From Candidatus Desulforudis audaxviator MP104C (lineage in GTDB: Bacteria > Bacillota > Desulfotomaculia > Desulfotomaculales > Desulforudaceae), in assembly GCF_000018425.1 (NCBI RefSeq), contig NC_010424.1, forward strand, positions 930,001 to 994,000: a stretch of 64,000 bases of DNA. The letters run 5' to 3'. The notes below the pieces were generated by a model that worked only from the letters and a program-made list of their open reading frames with translations, was not told the DNA's origin and ran no database searches. A program made the position numbers and the translations under genes. Shown here piece after piece: positions 1 to 10,475 of the stretch (its first letter is position 1; the number at the start of each line of letters is the position of its first letter).

Positions 1-1365
1 ACGGACGTCCCCGAAATCCTGCCGAGCGGCATCTGCACGTACGAGCACGTGGTGGCGAACGTGCCGTACGAAAGCCTGGTGAGCCGGGCCTGCGAGGTGC
101 GGGGCTTGAAGATCACCGTGGACCGGGTACCGGTGCCCGTGGCCTTCGGCCCGGCGTTCGAAGGCGAAACCGTCCGGCGGGAGGATATGCACGTCGAGTT
201 CGGCGGGCAGAAGACCCCGGGCTTCGAGCTGGTGCGCACTGCCGGCCCGGACACGGTCGAGGACGGAAGGATCACCTTGTCGGGGCCGGACGTGGACGCC
301 GTCGAAGAAGGCGGCGCCCTGCCCCTGGGGATCGTGGTAGACATCTACGGGCGGAAGATGGAACCGGACTTCGAGCCGGTGCTGGAGAGGCGCCTGCACC
401 ACTACCTCAACTACGCGCAGGGTGTTTGGCACATCGGCCAGCGGGACGTGAACTGGGTCCGGATCAGCAAAGAGGCGTACGGGCGGGGGTTCCGGTTGCG
501 GCATCTGGGGGTCATCCTGTATGCTAAGCTGAAATCCGAGTTCGCGAGCATCGTGGACCGGGTGCAGGTGCGCCTGTCCACGGAAGCGGGTGAGGTGACG
601 GCTTGGCGCGGGGAAGCCCGGGAATACTACGCCCGGCGTGACGCCCGCCTGGCCGTGCTGAGCGACGAGAACGTTGACACCTTCTACTCGTGCACCCTCT
701 GCCAGTCATTCGCGCCTACGCACGTCTGCGTGGTGCTGCCGGAGCGGGTGGGGCTTTGCGGTTCGGTCAGCTGGCTGGACGCCCGGGCGGCGCACGAGAT
801 CGACCCGCACGGCTGCAACCAGCCCGTTCCCAAGAAAGACGTTTTGGACGCGGCGGGCGGGGAGTGGGCGTCCTGCAACGAGTTCATCCGCACCCACTCC
901 CGGGGGACCATTGAACGGGTCAAGTTCTACACAATCATGGACTCCCCGTTGACCTCGTGCGGCTGTTTCGAAGCGCTCGTGTGCATCGTGCCCGAGTGCA
1001 ACGGGTTTTTGATCGTGAACCGGGAACACGCCGGGATGACCCCGGCGGGCATGACCTTTTCCACCCTGGCCGGCAGCATCGGGGGCGGGGTGCAGACCCC
1101 GGGGTTCATGGGTGTGGGCAAGGCCTACCTTGGCTCCAGGAAGTTCTTGAAGGCCGACGGAGGGCTCGCCCGGATTGTCTGGATGCCCGCCGCTTTCAAG
1201 GAACAGATGCGCCCGGTGCTCGAAAAGCGGGCCGCAGAGGACGGCCTGGGCGCGGACTTCGTGGACCGGATCGCCGACGAGACCGTCGGGGTGGAGGTGG
1301 AGGAGATCCTGGCCTTCCTGTATGAGAAGGAGCACCCGGCCCTGAGCCTCGAACCGCTCTTTTAA
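1..1365 (+). CDS. acsB: Acetyl-CoA synthase (CODH/ACS alpha subunit), 3' part
   Basis: The reading frame is open from base 1, so the gene starts upstream and only its last 454 residues are visible; the full family is about 730. The enzyme joins a corrinoid-bound methyl group, CO and CoA into acetyl-CoA at a nickel-iron A-cluster. The A-cluster ligands are all present: cysteines coded at 691, 700, 727 and 757 (spacing C-x2-C-x8-C-x9-C) for the [4Fe-4S] cube, and the Cys-Gly-Cys at 958-966 that holds the distal nickel. It is first in a same-strand run with acsC, acsV, acsF, acsD and acsE, the order known from Moorella-type acetogens. CODH (acsA) is expected just outside the window. An internal GTG at 49 is not a credible start, because homologous sequence continues upstream of it. 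Confidence 0.97.
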   Translation, partial: TDVPEILPSGICTYEHVVANVPYESLVSRACEVRGLKITVDRVPVPVAFGPAFEGETVRREDMHVEFGGQKTPGFELVRTAGPDTVEDGRITLSGPDVDAVEEGGALPLGIVVDIYGRKMEPDFEPVLERRLHHYLNYAQGVWHIGQRDVNWVRISKEAYGRGFRLRHLGVILYAKLKSEFASIVDRVQVRLSTEAGEVTAWRGEAREYYARRDARLAVLSDENVDTFYSCTLCQSFAPTHVCVVLPERVGLCGSVSWLDARAAHEIDPHGCNQPVPKKDVLDAAGGEWASCNEFIRTHSRGTIERVKFYTIMDSPLTSCGCFEALVCIVPECNGFLIVNREHAGMTPAGMTFSTLAGSIGGGVQTPGFMGVGKAYLGSRKFLKADGGLARIVWMPAAFKEQMRPVLEKRAAEDGLGADFVDRIADETVGVEVEEILAFLYEKEHPALSLEPLF

Positions 1366-1371
1366 GAGGCC

Positions 1372-1394
1372 AAAAAGGTGTCAGACACCTTTTT
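1372..1394. repeat. Dispersed palindrome, copy 1
   Basis: An 11-base arm, AAAAAGGTGTC, is followed by one A and its exact complement. It lies 7 bases after the acsB stop codon. The same core recurs at 6481-6495 and 43151-43173, always between genes. A transcript would fold into a hairpin ending in five U, so this copy could act as a terminator or attenuator between acsB and acsC. Alternatively it is a mobile REP-like repeat. Confidence 0.85.
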
Positions 1395-1437
1395 GACTTC
1401 AATTTAAATCACGCTTCCGACAAGGGGTATCCCGCGT

Positions 1438-2769
1438 ATGGCGTTAACCGGACTGGCCATCTACAAGCTTTTGCCGAAAACCAACTGCAAGGAATGCGGA
1501 CAGGCCACCTGCCTGGCGTTCGCGATGCAGATCGCGGCGGGGAAGGCGGGATTGGACACCTGCCCGCACGTAAGCGCGGAGGCGCGGGAGACGTTGAGCG
1601 CTGCCTCGGAGCCGCCGGTGGCCCTGGTGCGGATCGGCGCCGGTGAAAACGCCCTCGAGATCGGCAACGAAACGGTGCTGTTTAGACACGACAAGCGGTT
1701 TGTGCACCCCACCGGGATCGGGATCATTGTCCCGGACACCCTGGATGACGGCGTGCTGGCGGAACAGATCGGCCGGGTAAACCGGCTCTCCTTCGACCGG
1801 CTGGGGCAGATTCACGGGGTCGACCTCCTGGCGGTGCGCCACGAATCCGGCGACCCGGAGCGGTACGTACGTGCCGTGCGCGCGGCGGCCGTGCACACGC
1901 CGTTAAACCTGGTGCTACTGTGCGCGGAACCAGGGACGGCGGAACGGGCGCTCGAGGCGGTGGGGGAGCGCAAGCCGCTTCTTCACGCCGCCCACGCAGA
2001 AAACCTGGAGGCGATGGTGGCGCTGGCTCGCCGGTACGACCTAGCCCTGGCCGTGCGAGGCCGAAACTTGGAGGAACTGGCGGAGCTCTCCGGACGGGCG
2101 GTCCAGGCCGGCCACAAGCAATTGGTGCTTGACTCCGGCGCCCGGGACGTGGGCCGGGTGCTGGCCGACCAGACGCAGATCCGGCGGCTGGCCGTGAACA
2201 AGCGCTTCCGCCCCTTCGGCTTCCCGACCATCTGCCTGGCCGCCGGTGAAAACGCCGTGCTGGACGCCGCTGTATACATCGGCAAGTACGCCGCGGTGGT
2301 GTTGCTGGAAACCGCCGACCCGGCCGACCTTCTGCCGCTCATCACCTGGCGGCTGAACGTGTACACCGACCCCCAGAAGCCCATCGCCATCGAGGCCAAG
2401 GTATACGAGGTCGGGAACCCTGGACCGGAGGACCCGGTGTTTTTGACCACCAACTTTTCACTGACCTACTTCTGTGTGCGTGGAGACGTGGAGGCGGCCC
2501 GAGTGCCGGCTTACATCCTTCCGGTCGACACCGACGGCACTTCGGTGCTTACCGCCTGGGCAGCCGGAAAGATGACCCCCGAAAAGATCGGGACTTTTCT
2601 AGAGTCATCGGGGATCACCAAACGCGTGCAGCACCGGCGGTTGATCATCCCCGGGGGGCTGGCGGTGTTGAGCGGTAAGTTGCGGGAAGTCACCGGGTGG
2701 GAGGTGCTGGTCGGACCGCGGGAGTCCGCGGCAATTCCGGCCTTTTTGAGGGAGTATTGGTCTCGCTAG
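1438..2769 (+). CDS. acsC: Corrinoid iron-sulfur protein large (gamma) subunit
   Basis: This 443-residue protein pairs with AcsD to form the corrinoid iron-sulfur protein. That protein carries the methyl group from methyl-tetrahydrofolate to acetyl-CoA synthase. The N-terminus has the [4Fe-4S] motif C-x2-C-x4-C-x16-C (residues 17-42, beginning CKECGQATC), whose cluster delivers the electron that reactivates cobalt. The remainder is the TIM-barrel and C-terminal corrinoid-binding part, of normal length. ATG at 1438 is preceded by AAGGGG about 10 bases upstream. It lies 72 bases after acsB, with palindrome copy 1 in the gap, and 22 bases before acsV. Confidence 0.96.
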   Translation: MALTGLAIYKLLPKTNCKECGQATCLAFAMQIAAGKAGLDTCPHVSAEARETLSAASEPPVALVRIGAGENALEIGNETVLFRHDKRFVHPTGIGIIVPDTLDDGVLAEQIGRVNRLSFDRLGQIHGVDLLAVRHESGDPERYVRAVRAAAVHTPLNLVLLCAEPGTAERALEAVGERKPLLHAAHAENLEAMVALARRYDLALAVRGRNLEELAELSGRAVQAGHKQLVLDSGARDVGRVLADQTQIRRLAVNKRFRPFGFPTICLAAGENAVLDAAVYIGKYAAVVLLETADPADLLPLITWRLNVYTDPQKPIAIEAKVYEVGNPGPEDPVFLTTNFSLTYFCVRGDVEAARVPAYILPVDTDGTSVLTAWAAGKMTPEKIGTFLESSGITKRVQHRRLIIPGGLAVLSGKLREVTGWEVLVGPRESAAIPAFLREYWSR

Positions 2770-2791
2770 GAGCAACCCTGCCGGGGGGTGA

Positions 2792-4684
2792 GTGCGGGTG
2801 CGGTTCCTGCCGGACGAAGTGCATGTTGAAATCAGGGAAGGCGAGTCCATCCTGGAACTTGCGGCGCGGGCCGGCATCACTCTGCGGGGCGCCTGCGGGG
2901 GCGATGGCACTTGCGGCCGCTGCCTGGTGGTGCTCCGGGAAGGTGCGGTCCAGGACGCCGATGGGATTGCCGTCGCCGGGACCGGGGCCGTGTTCCGGGC
3001 CTGTCGGTTCTACCCGGTGGGCGACCCGGTGATCGAAGTACCGGACACCTCGCGGCTGCACGAGCACCAGGTACTGACCGGTGACGGGGAGGAGGACGCG
3101 GCGCCGCTGTGGGCCCAGGAAGGGGTCGATGGACAGTTGGCCGATCCCCTTTTGCGCCGGGTGACCGTCTCCCTTGTGCCGCCGGAGCCCGGGGAAACGG
3201 CGGACGACTGGGGGCGGCTTGCCCTGGCGCTAGCGCGGGAGACCGGCGGGGAGGTCCGGGCCGATCTGGCCGTGCTCCGGGAACTGCCGGCCGTTCTGCG
3301 GGCGCGGGACTGGACGGTGACAGCGGATCTGGGAACGGCTGGGGGGCCGGAGCACGAGGTGGTGGCGGTTCAGCCGGGCCGGGCGGCGGGGCCGGCGTAC
3401 GGGGTGGCGGTTGACCTGGGAACCACCACGGTGGCGGCCCAGTTGGTTGATCTTGAGAGCGGTCGGGTGTTGGGCACAGCGGGCACCTATAACCGTCAGG
3501 CCGCCTATGGGGATGACGTGATTTCCCGGATTATCTTCGCCGGGGAGCATTCCGGGGGACGACGTCGGCTCCAGGAGGCGGTGGTGAACACGGTGAACAG
3601 CCTGTTGGCAGAGTTGCGGCGCCTGTGCGGGATCGAACGGGACGCGGTCCGGGCCGCCGTTTGCGCGGGCAACCCCACCATGAGCCACCTGTTTCTGGGG
3701 GTCGACCCGGCCCACATCCGGCTGGAACCCTACACTCCGGCGGCTAATTTCTGGCCGCCGTGCCGCGCGGACGATTTGGGGCTTGATCTCCACCCCCGGG
3801 CGCCCGTGCACGTTTTGCCGGGCGTGGCCAGCTACCTCGGCGGGGACATTACGGGGGGGCTCACGGCCTCCGGGTTCGGCGCGGAGGGGCGGACCGCCCT
3901 GTTCGTGGACATCGGGACCAACGGGGAAATGGTTTTAGGGGACGGGGATTGGCTGATCGGCTGTTCCTGTTCGGCGGGGCCCGCCTTTGAGGGCAGCGGG
4001 ATCACCTGCGGGATGCGGGCCGTCAGCGGGGCTATCGAGCGGGTGGGGGCCACGCCCGGCGGGTTCGAAGTGGTGTGCCGGGCCATCGGGGACGGTCCGC
4101 CGGCCGGGGTGTGCGGCTCCGGGCTGATCGCCGCCCTGGCGGGCTTGCGGCGGGCCGGGGTGATCAACCGGGCCGGGCAGTTTGAACCGGATTTGGAAAC
4201 GCCTCGTTTCCGGAGCGGCGACGCAGGAGAAGAGTTCGTGCTGGTCTGGGCCCGGGAAACGGCGCACGGCCGGGACATTGTCCTGACCGGGGCGGACCTC
4301 CAGAACCTGCTCCGCGCCAAGGCGGCGGTATACGCCGGACTGCGGACGCTTCTGGCCGCCGTGAATCTCGACCAGCAGGATATCAGCCGGGTGTACATCG
4401 CAGGCGGGTTCGGGCGGTTTCTGAACCTGCGGGAGGCCGTGGCCATCGGGATGCTTCCCGACATCGCCCCCGAGCGGTATACGTTTGTCGGGAACAGTTC
4501 CCTGCGGGGGGCGCGGGCCGCCCTGCTGTCGGGGCGTCGGCTGGCCGAGATCGGGGAGACGGCGCGCAGGATCACCTACCTTGAGCTGGGTGAGGGCACG
4601 CGGTTCATGGAAGAATACGTGTCGGCGCTCTTTTTGCCGCATACGGATATGGGGCTTTTCCCCTCAGTACGGGAGTGTGAATGA
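2792..4684 (+). CDS. acsV: Reductive activator of the corrinoid protein (RACo/AcsV), 2Fe-2S plus ASKHA ATPase
   Basis: This 630-residue protein uses ATP to drive an electron onto cob(II)amide of AcsCD, rescuing enzyme that has oxidised. Residues 1-95 are a plant-type [2Fe-2S] ferredoxin domain with C-x5-C-x2-C (GACGGDGTCGRC) and a distal cysteine near residue 71. The C-terminal two thirds is the DUF4445/ASKHA ATPase, with phosphate loops VDLGTTTVAAQLVD and FVDIGTNGEM and the late motif IAGGFGRFLN. Start GTG 2792 follows a G-rich ribosome site directly. The next gene starts 3 bases after its stop, which implies translational coupling. Confidence 0.93.
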   Translation: MRVRFLPDEVHVEIREGESILELAARAGITLRGACGGDGTCGRCLVVLREGAVQDADGIAVAGTGAVFRACRFYPVGDPVIEVPDTSRLHEHQVLTGDGEEDAAPLWAQEGVDGQLADPLLRRVTVSLVPPEPGETADDWGRLALALARETGGEVRADLAVLRELPAVLRARDWTVTADLGTAGGPEHEVVAVQPGRAAGPAYGVAVDLGTTTVAAQLVDLESGRVLGTAGTYNRQAAYGDDVISRIIFAGEHSGGRRRLQEAVVNTVNSLLAELRRLCGIERDAVRAAVCAGNPTMSHLFLGVDPAHIRLEPYTPAANFWPPCRADDLGLDLHPRAPVHVLPGVASYLGGDITGGLTASGFGAEGRTALFVDIGTNGEMVLGDGDWLIGCSCSAGPAFEGSGITCGMRAVSGAIERVGATPGGFEVVCRAIGDGPPAGVCGSGLIAALAGLRRAGVINRAGQFEPDLETPRFRSGDAGEEFVLVWARETAHGRDIVLTGADLQNLLRAKAAVYAGLRTLLAAVNLDQQDISRVYIAGGFGRFLNLREAVAIGMLPDIAPERYTFVGNSSLRGARAALLSGRRLAEIGETARRITYLELGEGTRFMEEYVSALFLPHTDMGLFPSVRECE

Positions 4685-4687
4685 ATC

Positions 4688-5464
4688 TTGCAGATTGCGG
4701 TGGCCGGCAAGGGCGGCGTGGGCAAGACCACCTTTACGGCGTTGGTGGTCAGGGAGCTTGTAAACACGGGAAATGTACCGGTGCTGGTGGTGGACGCAGA
4801 CGCGAACGCGAACCTGGCCGAAGTGCTCGGCATAGGGGTTGAGGGAACGGTGGCCGACGTGCTGGCGGAACTCAACGGCGACCGGCGTTCCCGTCTCGGG
4901 GGGATGTCCAAATCCGAATACCTGGACTTCCGCCTGCACCAGGTGCTGGCCGAGACCCCGGCGGTGGACCTCCTGGTGATGGGCGGGCCGGAAGGACCGG
5001 GGTGTTACTGCTACGTCAACAACCTCCTGCGGGGCTTCATGGAGCGCAAGGCGCGCGACTACCCCTTCCTGCTACTGGACAACGAGGCCGGCCTGGAGCA
5101 CTTAAGCCGCCGCACCACGCGGGAGGTCGACCTCCTGTTCGTGGTCAGCGACGCCACGGTGCGCGGGATCCGGTCGGCGGAGAGGATTCACCAGCTGGCC
5201 GAAAGCCTTGATCTCGGTATCAGGAAAACCTTGCTGGTCGTGAACCGGGTGCGTGACGGGGCACGGGCGGCGTTGGCAGCGCCGGTCGCAGCGACCGGGC
5301 TAGAGGTTGCGGGCTGGGTGCCGCAGGACCCGGCGGTGGAGGCGTGGGATCTGGAGGGCCGGCCGCTGGTGGCACTGCCGGACGACGCTCCGGCGGTCGC
5401 GGCCGTGCGGCGGGTTGTGCGCCGCTTCGTCCTCGGGCAGTCGGACGGACCGGACTTGGGCTGA
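4688..5464 (+). CDS. acsF: CODH/ACS nickel-insertion ATPase (CooC/AcsF type)
   Basis: This 258-residue MinD/CooC-family P-loop ATPase is thought to load nickel into acetyl-CoA synthase or CODH. It begins with the deviant Walker A motif GKGGVGKTT at residues 8-16. It also has a Cys-x-Cys pair in GPGCYCYVNN (about residue 106), the metal site typical of CooC proteins. TTG at 4688 is the only sensible start: it places MQIAVAGKGG at the N-terminus, with GGGAG 12 bases upstream. The out-of-frame ATG at 4681 is not used. Position between acsV and acsD matches the acetogen cluster. Confidence 0.92.
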   Translation: MQIAVAGKGGVGKTTFTALVVRELVNTGNVPVLVVDADANANLAEVLGIGVEGTVADVLAELNGDRRSRLGGMSKSEYLDFRLHQVLAETPAVDLLVMGGPEGPGCYCYVNNLLRGFMERKARDYPFLLLDNEAGLEHLSRRTTREVDLLFVVSDATVRGIRSAERIHQLAESLDLGIRKTLLVVNRVRDGARAALAAPVAATGLEVAGWVPQDPAVEAWDLEGRPLVALPDDAPAVAAVRRVVRRFVLGQSDGPDLG

Positions 5465-5502
5465 TCACACGAGTATTCGGAATGGAGAGGGAGAAGCAGC
5501 AG

Positions 5503-6462
5503 ATGGCCGTAGAGATTGTGCGCGAGCGATGGAAGGGGAAGGTGTGCGAAATGGTCCTGGGCCGCGAGCCCCGCACCGTGCGTGCTGGCGGCGACACTTC
5601 CCTGCCGTTCATCCATTTCGAGGGGGATCCGGTCCGGCCGGTGACGGCGCTGGAGGTGCAGGACATTGACCCGGGCGACTGGCCCGCAGTGCTGCGCCAA
5701 GAGTTTGACGAAGTTTTGAGCGACCCGGCGGCCTGGGCGCGCCGGTGTGTGGAACTCGGCGCTGACCTGGTCCTGCTCCGGCTGGCCGGGACCCATCCGG
5801 AGAACCGGGATACCGGGCCGGAGGAGGCGGCGGCGACGGCCCGCCGGGTGGCCGAAGCGGTGGACGTGCCGCTCATCGTGCTGGGCTCCGGCGTGGAGGA
5901 GAAGGATGCCCGGGTATTGCCCGTGGTGGCGGAGGCCCTGGAGGGGCGAAACTGTCTTCTAGGCCAGGCCACGGCGGAGAACTACAAGACCGTGGCGGCC
6001 GCGTGCGTGGCCTACGGGCACAGCGTGGTGGCCACCTCACCCCTGGATATCAACCTGGCGAAGCAGTTGAACATCCTGATCACTGAGATGAACCTGCCGC
6101 CGGAGCGGATCGCCATGGACCCGTCCATCGGCCCTCTGGGCTACGGGCTCGAGTACGCCTACTCGATCATCGAGCGCAAACGCCTCGGCGCATTGTCGGG
6201 AGACCGGATGCTGGCCCCGCCCGTGATCTGCCTGGTGGGTGAGGAAACCTGGAAAACCAGGGAGGCTCAGGTCGAGGATCAGCCGGAATGGGGGGACCAG
6301 TCCCGGCGGGCGGTGCTGTGGGAGACCGTAACGGCGGTGACGCTGGCCCTGGCCGGCGGTTCCATCTTCGTTTTCCGGCACCCCGGGTCGTTGGCCCGCT
6401 TCAACCGGGAGGTCGACGCCCTCATGCGCCCGTGGGAGTACCCGTCACCCCCACCCGGTTAA
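5503..6462 (+). CDS. acsD: Corrinoid iron-sulfur protein small subunit
   Basis: This 319-residue protein has the TIM-barrel fold and forms the heterodimer with AcsC. Conserved stretches include GGDTSLPFIHFEG near the N-terminus, ALEVQDIDP, and ITEMNLPPERIAMDPSIGPL in the middle. ATG 5503 gives MAVEIVRERW, which matches the family N-terminus, and has GGAGAGGGAG upstream. The in-frame ATG at 5482 would add seven residues overlapping that ribosome site. The gene lies 38 bases after acsF. Confidence 0.95.
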   Translation: MAVEIVRERWKGKVCEMVLGREPRTVRAGGDTSLPFIHFEGDPVRPVTALEVQDIDPGDWPAVLRQEFDEVLSDPAAWARRCVELGADLVLLRLAGTHPENRDTGPEEAAATARRVAEAVDVPLIVLGSGVEEKDARVLPVVAEALEGRNCLLGQATAENYKTVAAACVAYGHSVVATSPLDINLAKQLNILITEMNLPPERIAMDPSIGPLGYGLEYAYSIIERKRLGALSGDRMLAPPVICLVGEETWKTREAQVEDQPEWGDQSRRAVLWETVTAVTLALAGGSIFVFRHPGSLARFNREVDALMRPWEYPSPPPG

Positions 6463-7457
<995 letters not shown>

Positions 7458-7487
7458 CGTATTCTGTCCCTCTAGGGGGAGTGACCG

Positions 7488-10475
7488 TTGGCAGTCCACA
7501 AGGTGGGAGCGGTAATGGTGGTCGGGGGCGGCGTTGCGGGAATCCAGGCCGCCCTTGATCTTGCCGACGGGGGTTTCAAGGTGTATCTGGTGGACGAAGC
7601 ACCGGCCCTGGGCGGCAAAGTGCCGCAATTGTCCAGAACCTTTCCAACTAACGAGTGTTCCCTGTGTTCTTTTTCGCCACAGCTGGCCAGAATCACCCGG
7701 CATCCGAACCTCGAGGTGCTGGTGGGTACTCGGGTAGAAGGGGTGACCGGCGATCCGGGCCGGTTTCGCGTTTCACTGCGCCATTCCCCCCGGGGTGTGG
7801 CGGCGGAGGCGTGCAAGGGTTGCGGCGACTGCGCCGCTGTGTGCCCGGTAGAAGTGCCGGACGCTTTCAATATGGGATTCGGCACCCGCAAGGCTATTTA
7901 CCAGCCCTATTCCCAGGCCTATCCCAGGGCCTATGTGCTCGACCCCGAGCACTGTATCGAATGCACTTTGTGCGTGGAGGCCTGTCCCACCGGGGCGGTC
8001 ACGCTCGGGGCCCCGGAGGAGGCTTCGCAGGTGGAGGTCGGGGCGGTGATACTCTGCCCCGGCTGCGAGGTATTCGATCCCTCCCCCCTTAAAAACCTGG
8101 GATACGGCCTGCTGCCGGACGTGGTCACCAATCTGGAACTGGAGCGCCTGTTGAGCGCCGCCGGCCCCTTCGGGGGGCGGCTGGCTCGTCCTTCCGACGG
8201 CGCGCCGCCGCGGAGTATCGCCTGGATCCAGTGTGTCGGTTCACGGAACCGGACTCTGGGCCGGGAGTATTGTTCCACGGTGTGCTGCATGGCAGCGTTG
8301 AAAGGAGCGGTCACCGCGCTGGAGCAGGCCGAGGGTCCCCTGGATACCGTGGTTTTTTATCAGGAAATGCGCACCCCGGGCAAGGGGTTTGACCGTTACC
8401 GGCAGCGGGCCGAACGGAAGGGCGTGGAGTTGCGGTGCGCCGGGGTGGATACGGTCCGGCCGTGCGACGGCGGCCTGGAGGTGCGCTACGCTGGAGTTGA
8501 CGGACCCGGCTGGCAGGTGTTCGACATGGTGGTTCTATCCGCCGGAATCGGGCCGGGGCCCGGGGCGGCGGCACTCGCCCGGCGTCTCGGGGTGGACCTG
8601 GACCGGTACGGGTTTTGCCCGCCGGCGGCTCCGGGGGGCACGACGACTTCCCGGCCCGGGCTGTTTGTGGCCGGGACCTTTGCCGGACCCAAGGATATCG
8701 CGGCGGCCGTGATTGAGGCCGGGGCGGCGGCGGCCGAAGCGGGTGCGTTGCTGGCAGGGGCGCGGGGCGCCGCCGGCCGGGAGGAACAGCCGGTTCCGGA
8801 GCGGGACGTACGGGAGGAGCGCCCCCGGGTCGGCGTGGTCGTGTGCCGGTGCGGGACCAACATTTCCGGGGCGGTGGATGTCTCGGCGGTGGTGGAAGCG
8901 GCCGGGCGGCTGGAAGGCGTGGCCCTGACTCTGGAGATGATCCACGCTTGCGCGCCGGACAGCCTGGACCGGCTGGTGAAAACGGTCCGGGAACACGGCC
9001 TGAACCGGCTGGTGGTTGCGGCCTGCAGCCCGCGCAGCCACAGGTCGTTGTTCCAGAATGTGCTCCGCGACGCCGGGGTGAACGGGGCACTGTGCGAGAT
9101 GGCCAATATCCGCGAGCATTGCGCCTGGGTGCACCGGAAGCCGGAGGCGGCGACCGCCAAGGCGTGCCGGCTGGTCTCCATGGCCGTGGCCAAAGCCCTG
9201 CTGCTGGAGCCGGTGCCCTATGTCACGGTGCCGGTTTTGCCGGCGGCTCTTGTGGTGGGGGCGGGCCCGTCCGGTCTGTCGGCCGCCCTAGGACTGGCGG
9301 AGCAGGGATTTGAGGTGCACCTGGTGGATAAAAAGGAGGCACCCGGCGGTGCCTACCGTGGGGTGGCCGAAGAACGGCGTCCCGGGACCGGCCCGGTCCG
9401 GTCCCTGGCGGAGCAGGTTGTCCGGCACCCGCTGGTGCGGTTCTATCCCGAAAACGAGCCCGCGGCGGTTGAGGGACATATCGGGCGGTTTGTCACCCGC
9501 CTGCGCGGCGGGCAGGTGATCCACCACGGCGCGGTAGTGCTGGCCACTGGGGCCCGGGAAGCGCGGCCGGACAGCCACCTGTACGGGGAGCATGCGGCGG
9601 TGATCACCCTGTCGGAGGCCGAGCGGGAATCACCCGGGGCCGGGGCCGGGGACACGACGGTGTTTATCCAGTGCGTCGGTTCCCGTGACGCGCGCCGGCC
9701 CTGGTGCAGCCGGGCCTGCTGCCGGCGGAGCCTGGCCCTGGCCCTGGAAATGAAGACGGCGCACCCCCAGCGCGATATTTACGTACTGTTCCGGGACATC
9801 ACCGTTAGCGGGTCGGACGAGAGACTGTACTCCGAGGCCCGGGCCCGGGGAATCATCTTCGTCCGTTACCGGCCGGGCGAGGAACCGCGGGTCACTGCCG
9901 CCGGCGGAAGAGTGGCGGTGGAGGTCGCCGACCCGGTGCTGGGGTGTAACCTCAGGATCGACGCGGACCGGGTGATCCTGGCAGCTGCCACCGAGGCGTC
10001 CGCGGACAGCCGGGCGCTGGCGCACCTGTTCAAAGTGCCGACCGACCAGGACGGGTTTTTCCTGCAGGCGCACACCACCCTGAGGCCGGTGGATTTCTCG
10101 GCGGCCGGGGTGTTCATGTGCGGTGACGCGGCGGGGCCGAAAAACCTCTTCGAGAGCCTCCTCGAAGGCCGGGCCGTCGCCGCCCGGTGCGCCGCAATTC
10201 TGGGCCGGGGGTCGGTGACGGCTCCCGGCGTCTACGCCCGGGTGACGCCCGAGAAGTGCGCGGCCTGCCTGGGCTGCGTCCGGGTGTGTCCCTTCAACGT
10301 GCCGGTGATCGCCGGGAACATCTCCTGGATTGAGCCGGTACAGTGCCAGGGCTGCGGGATCTGTGTGGCCGAGTGCCCGAACGCGGCTATTCACCTGATC
10401 GGTTACCGCAAGGAACAACTGCTCTCGCAGGTGCGCGCCGGCCTGGCCGGCGGCTCGGGGGAGGTGGGAGCATGA
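7488..10475 (+). CDS. hdrA: Double-module heterodisulfide reductase subunit A-like flavoprotein
   Basis: At 995 residues this is about one and a half times a normal HdrA. Residues 1-440 form a first FAD module: GGGVAGIQAAL near 13, the HdrA motif PTNECSLCSFSP near 45, and two inserted [4Fe-4S] motifs (CKGCGDCAAVCP near 107, CIECTLCVEACP near 154). From about 447 a complete second HdrA begins with VVVCRCGTNISG, has a second FAD loop VVGAGPSGLSAAL near 588, and ends in two ferredoxin motifs (CAACLGCVRVCP near 923, CQGCGICVAECP near 952). HdrA is the electron-bifurcating flavoprotein of Hdr complexes. With mvhD, metV and metF directly downstream it probably channels electrons to or from methylene-tetrahydrofolate reductase. 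TTG 7488 has AGGGGGA 7 bases upstream. No hdrB or hdrC is adjacent. Confidence 0.88.
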   Translation: MAVHKVGAVMVVGGGVAGIQAALDLADGGFKVYLVDEAPALGGKVPQLSRTFPTNECSLCSFSPQLARITRHPNLEVLVGTRVEGVTGDPGRFRVSLRHSPRGVAAEACKGCGDCAAVCPVEVPDAFNMGFGTRKAIYQPYSQAYPRAYVLDPEHCIECTLCVEACPTGAVTLGAPEEASQVEVGAVILCPGCEVFDPSPLKNLGYGLLPDVVTNLELERLLSAAGPFGGRLARPSDGAPPRSIAWIQCVGSRNRTLGREYCSTVCCMAALKGAVTALEQAEGPLDTVVFYQEMRTPGKGFDRYRQRAERKGVELRCAGVDTVRPCDGGLEVRYAGVDGPGWQVFDMVVLSAGIGPGPGAAALARRLGVDLDRYGFCPPAAPGGTTTSRPGLFVAGTFAGPKDIAAAVIEAGAAAAEAGALLAGARGAAGREEQPVPERDVREERPRVGVVVCRCGTNISGAVDVSAVVEAAGRLEGVALTLEMIHACAPDSLDRLVKTVREHGLNRLVVAACSPRSHRSLFQNVLRDAGVNGALCEMANIREHCAWVHRKPEAATAKACRLVSMAVAKALLLEPVPYVTVPVLPAALVVGAGPSGLSAALGLAEQGFEVHLVDKKEAPGGAYRGVAEERRPGTGPVRSLAEQVVRHPLVRFYPENEPAAVEGHIGRFVTRLRGGQVIHHGAVVLATGAREARPDSHLYGEHAAVITLSEAERESPGAGAGDTTVFIQCVGSRDARRPWCSRACCRRSLALALEMKTAHPQRDIYVLFRDITVSGSDERLYSEARARGIIFVRYRPGEEPRVTAAGGRVAVEVADPVLGCNLRIDADRVILAAATEASADSRALAHLFKVPTDQDGFFLQAHTTLRPVDFSAAGVFMCGDAAGPKNLFESLLEGRAVAARCAAILGRGSVTAPGVYARVTPEKCAACLGCVRVCPFNVPVIAGNISWIEPVQCQGCGICVAECPNAAIHLIGYRKEQLLSQVRAGLAGGSGEVGA

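Noticed and set aside
706-1335. Long minus-strand frame inside acsB (209 codons)
   Set aside because: It is a shadow of a GC-rich gene. It has no recognisable protein and no ribosome site, and the acsB motifs are on the other strand.
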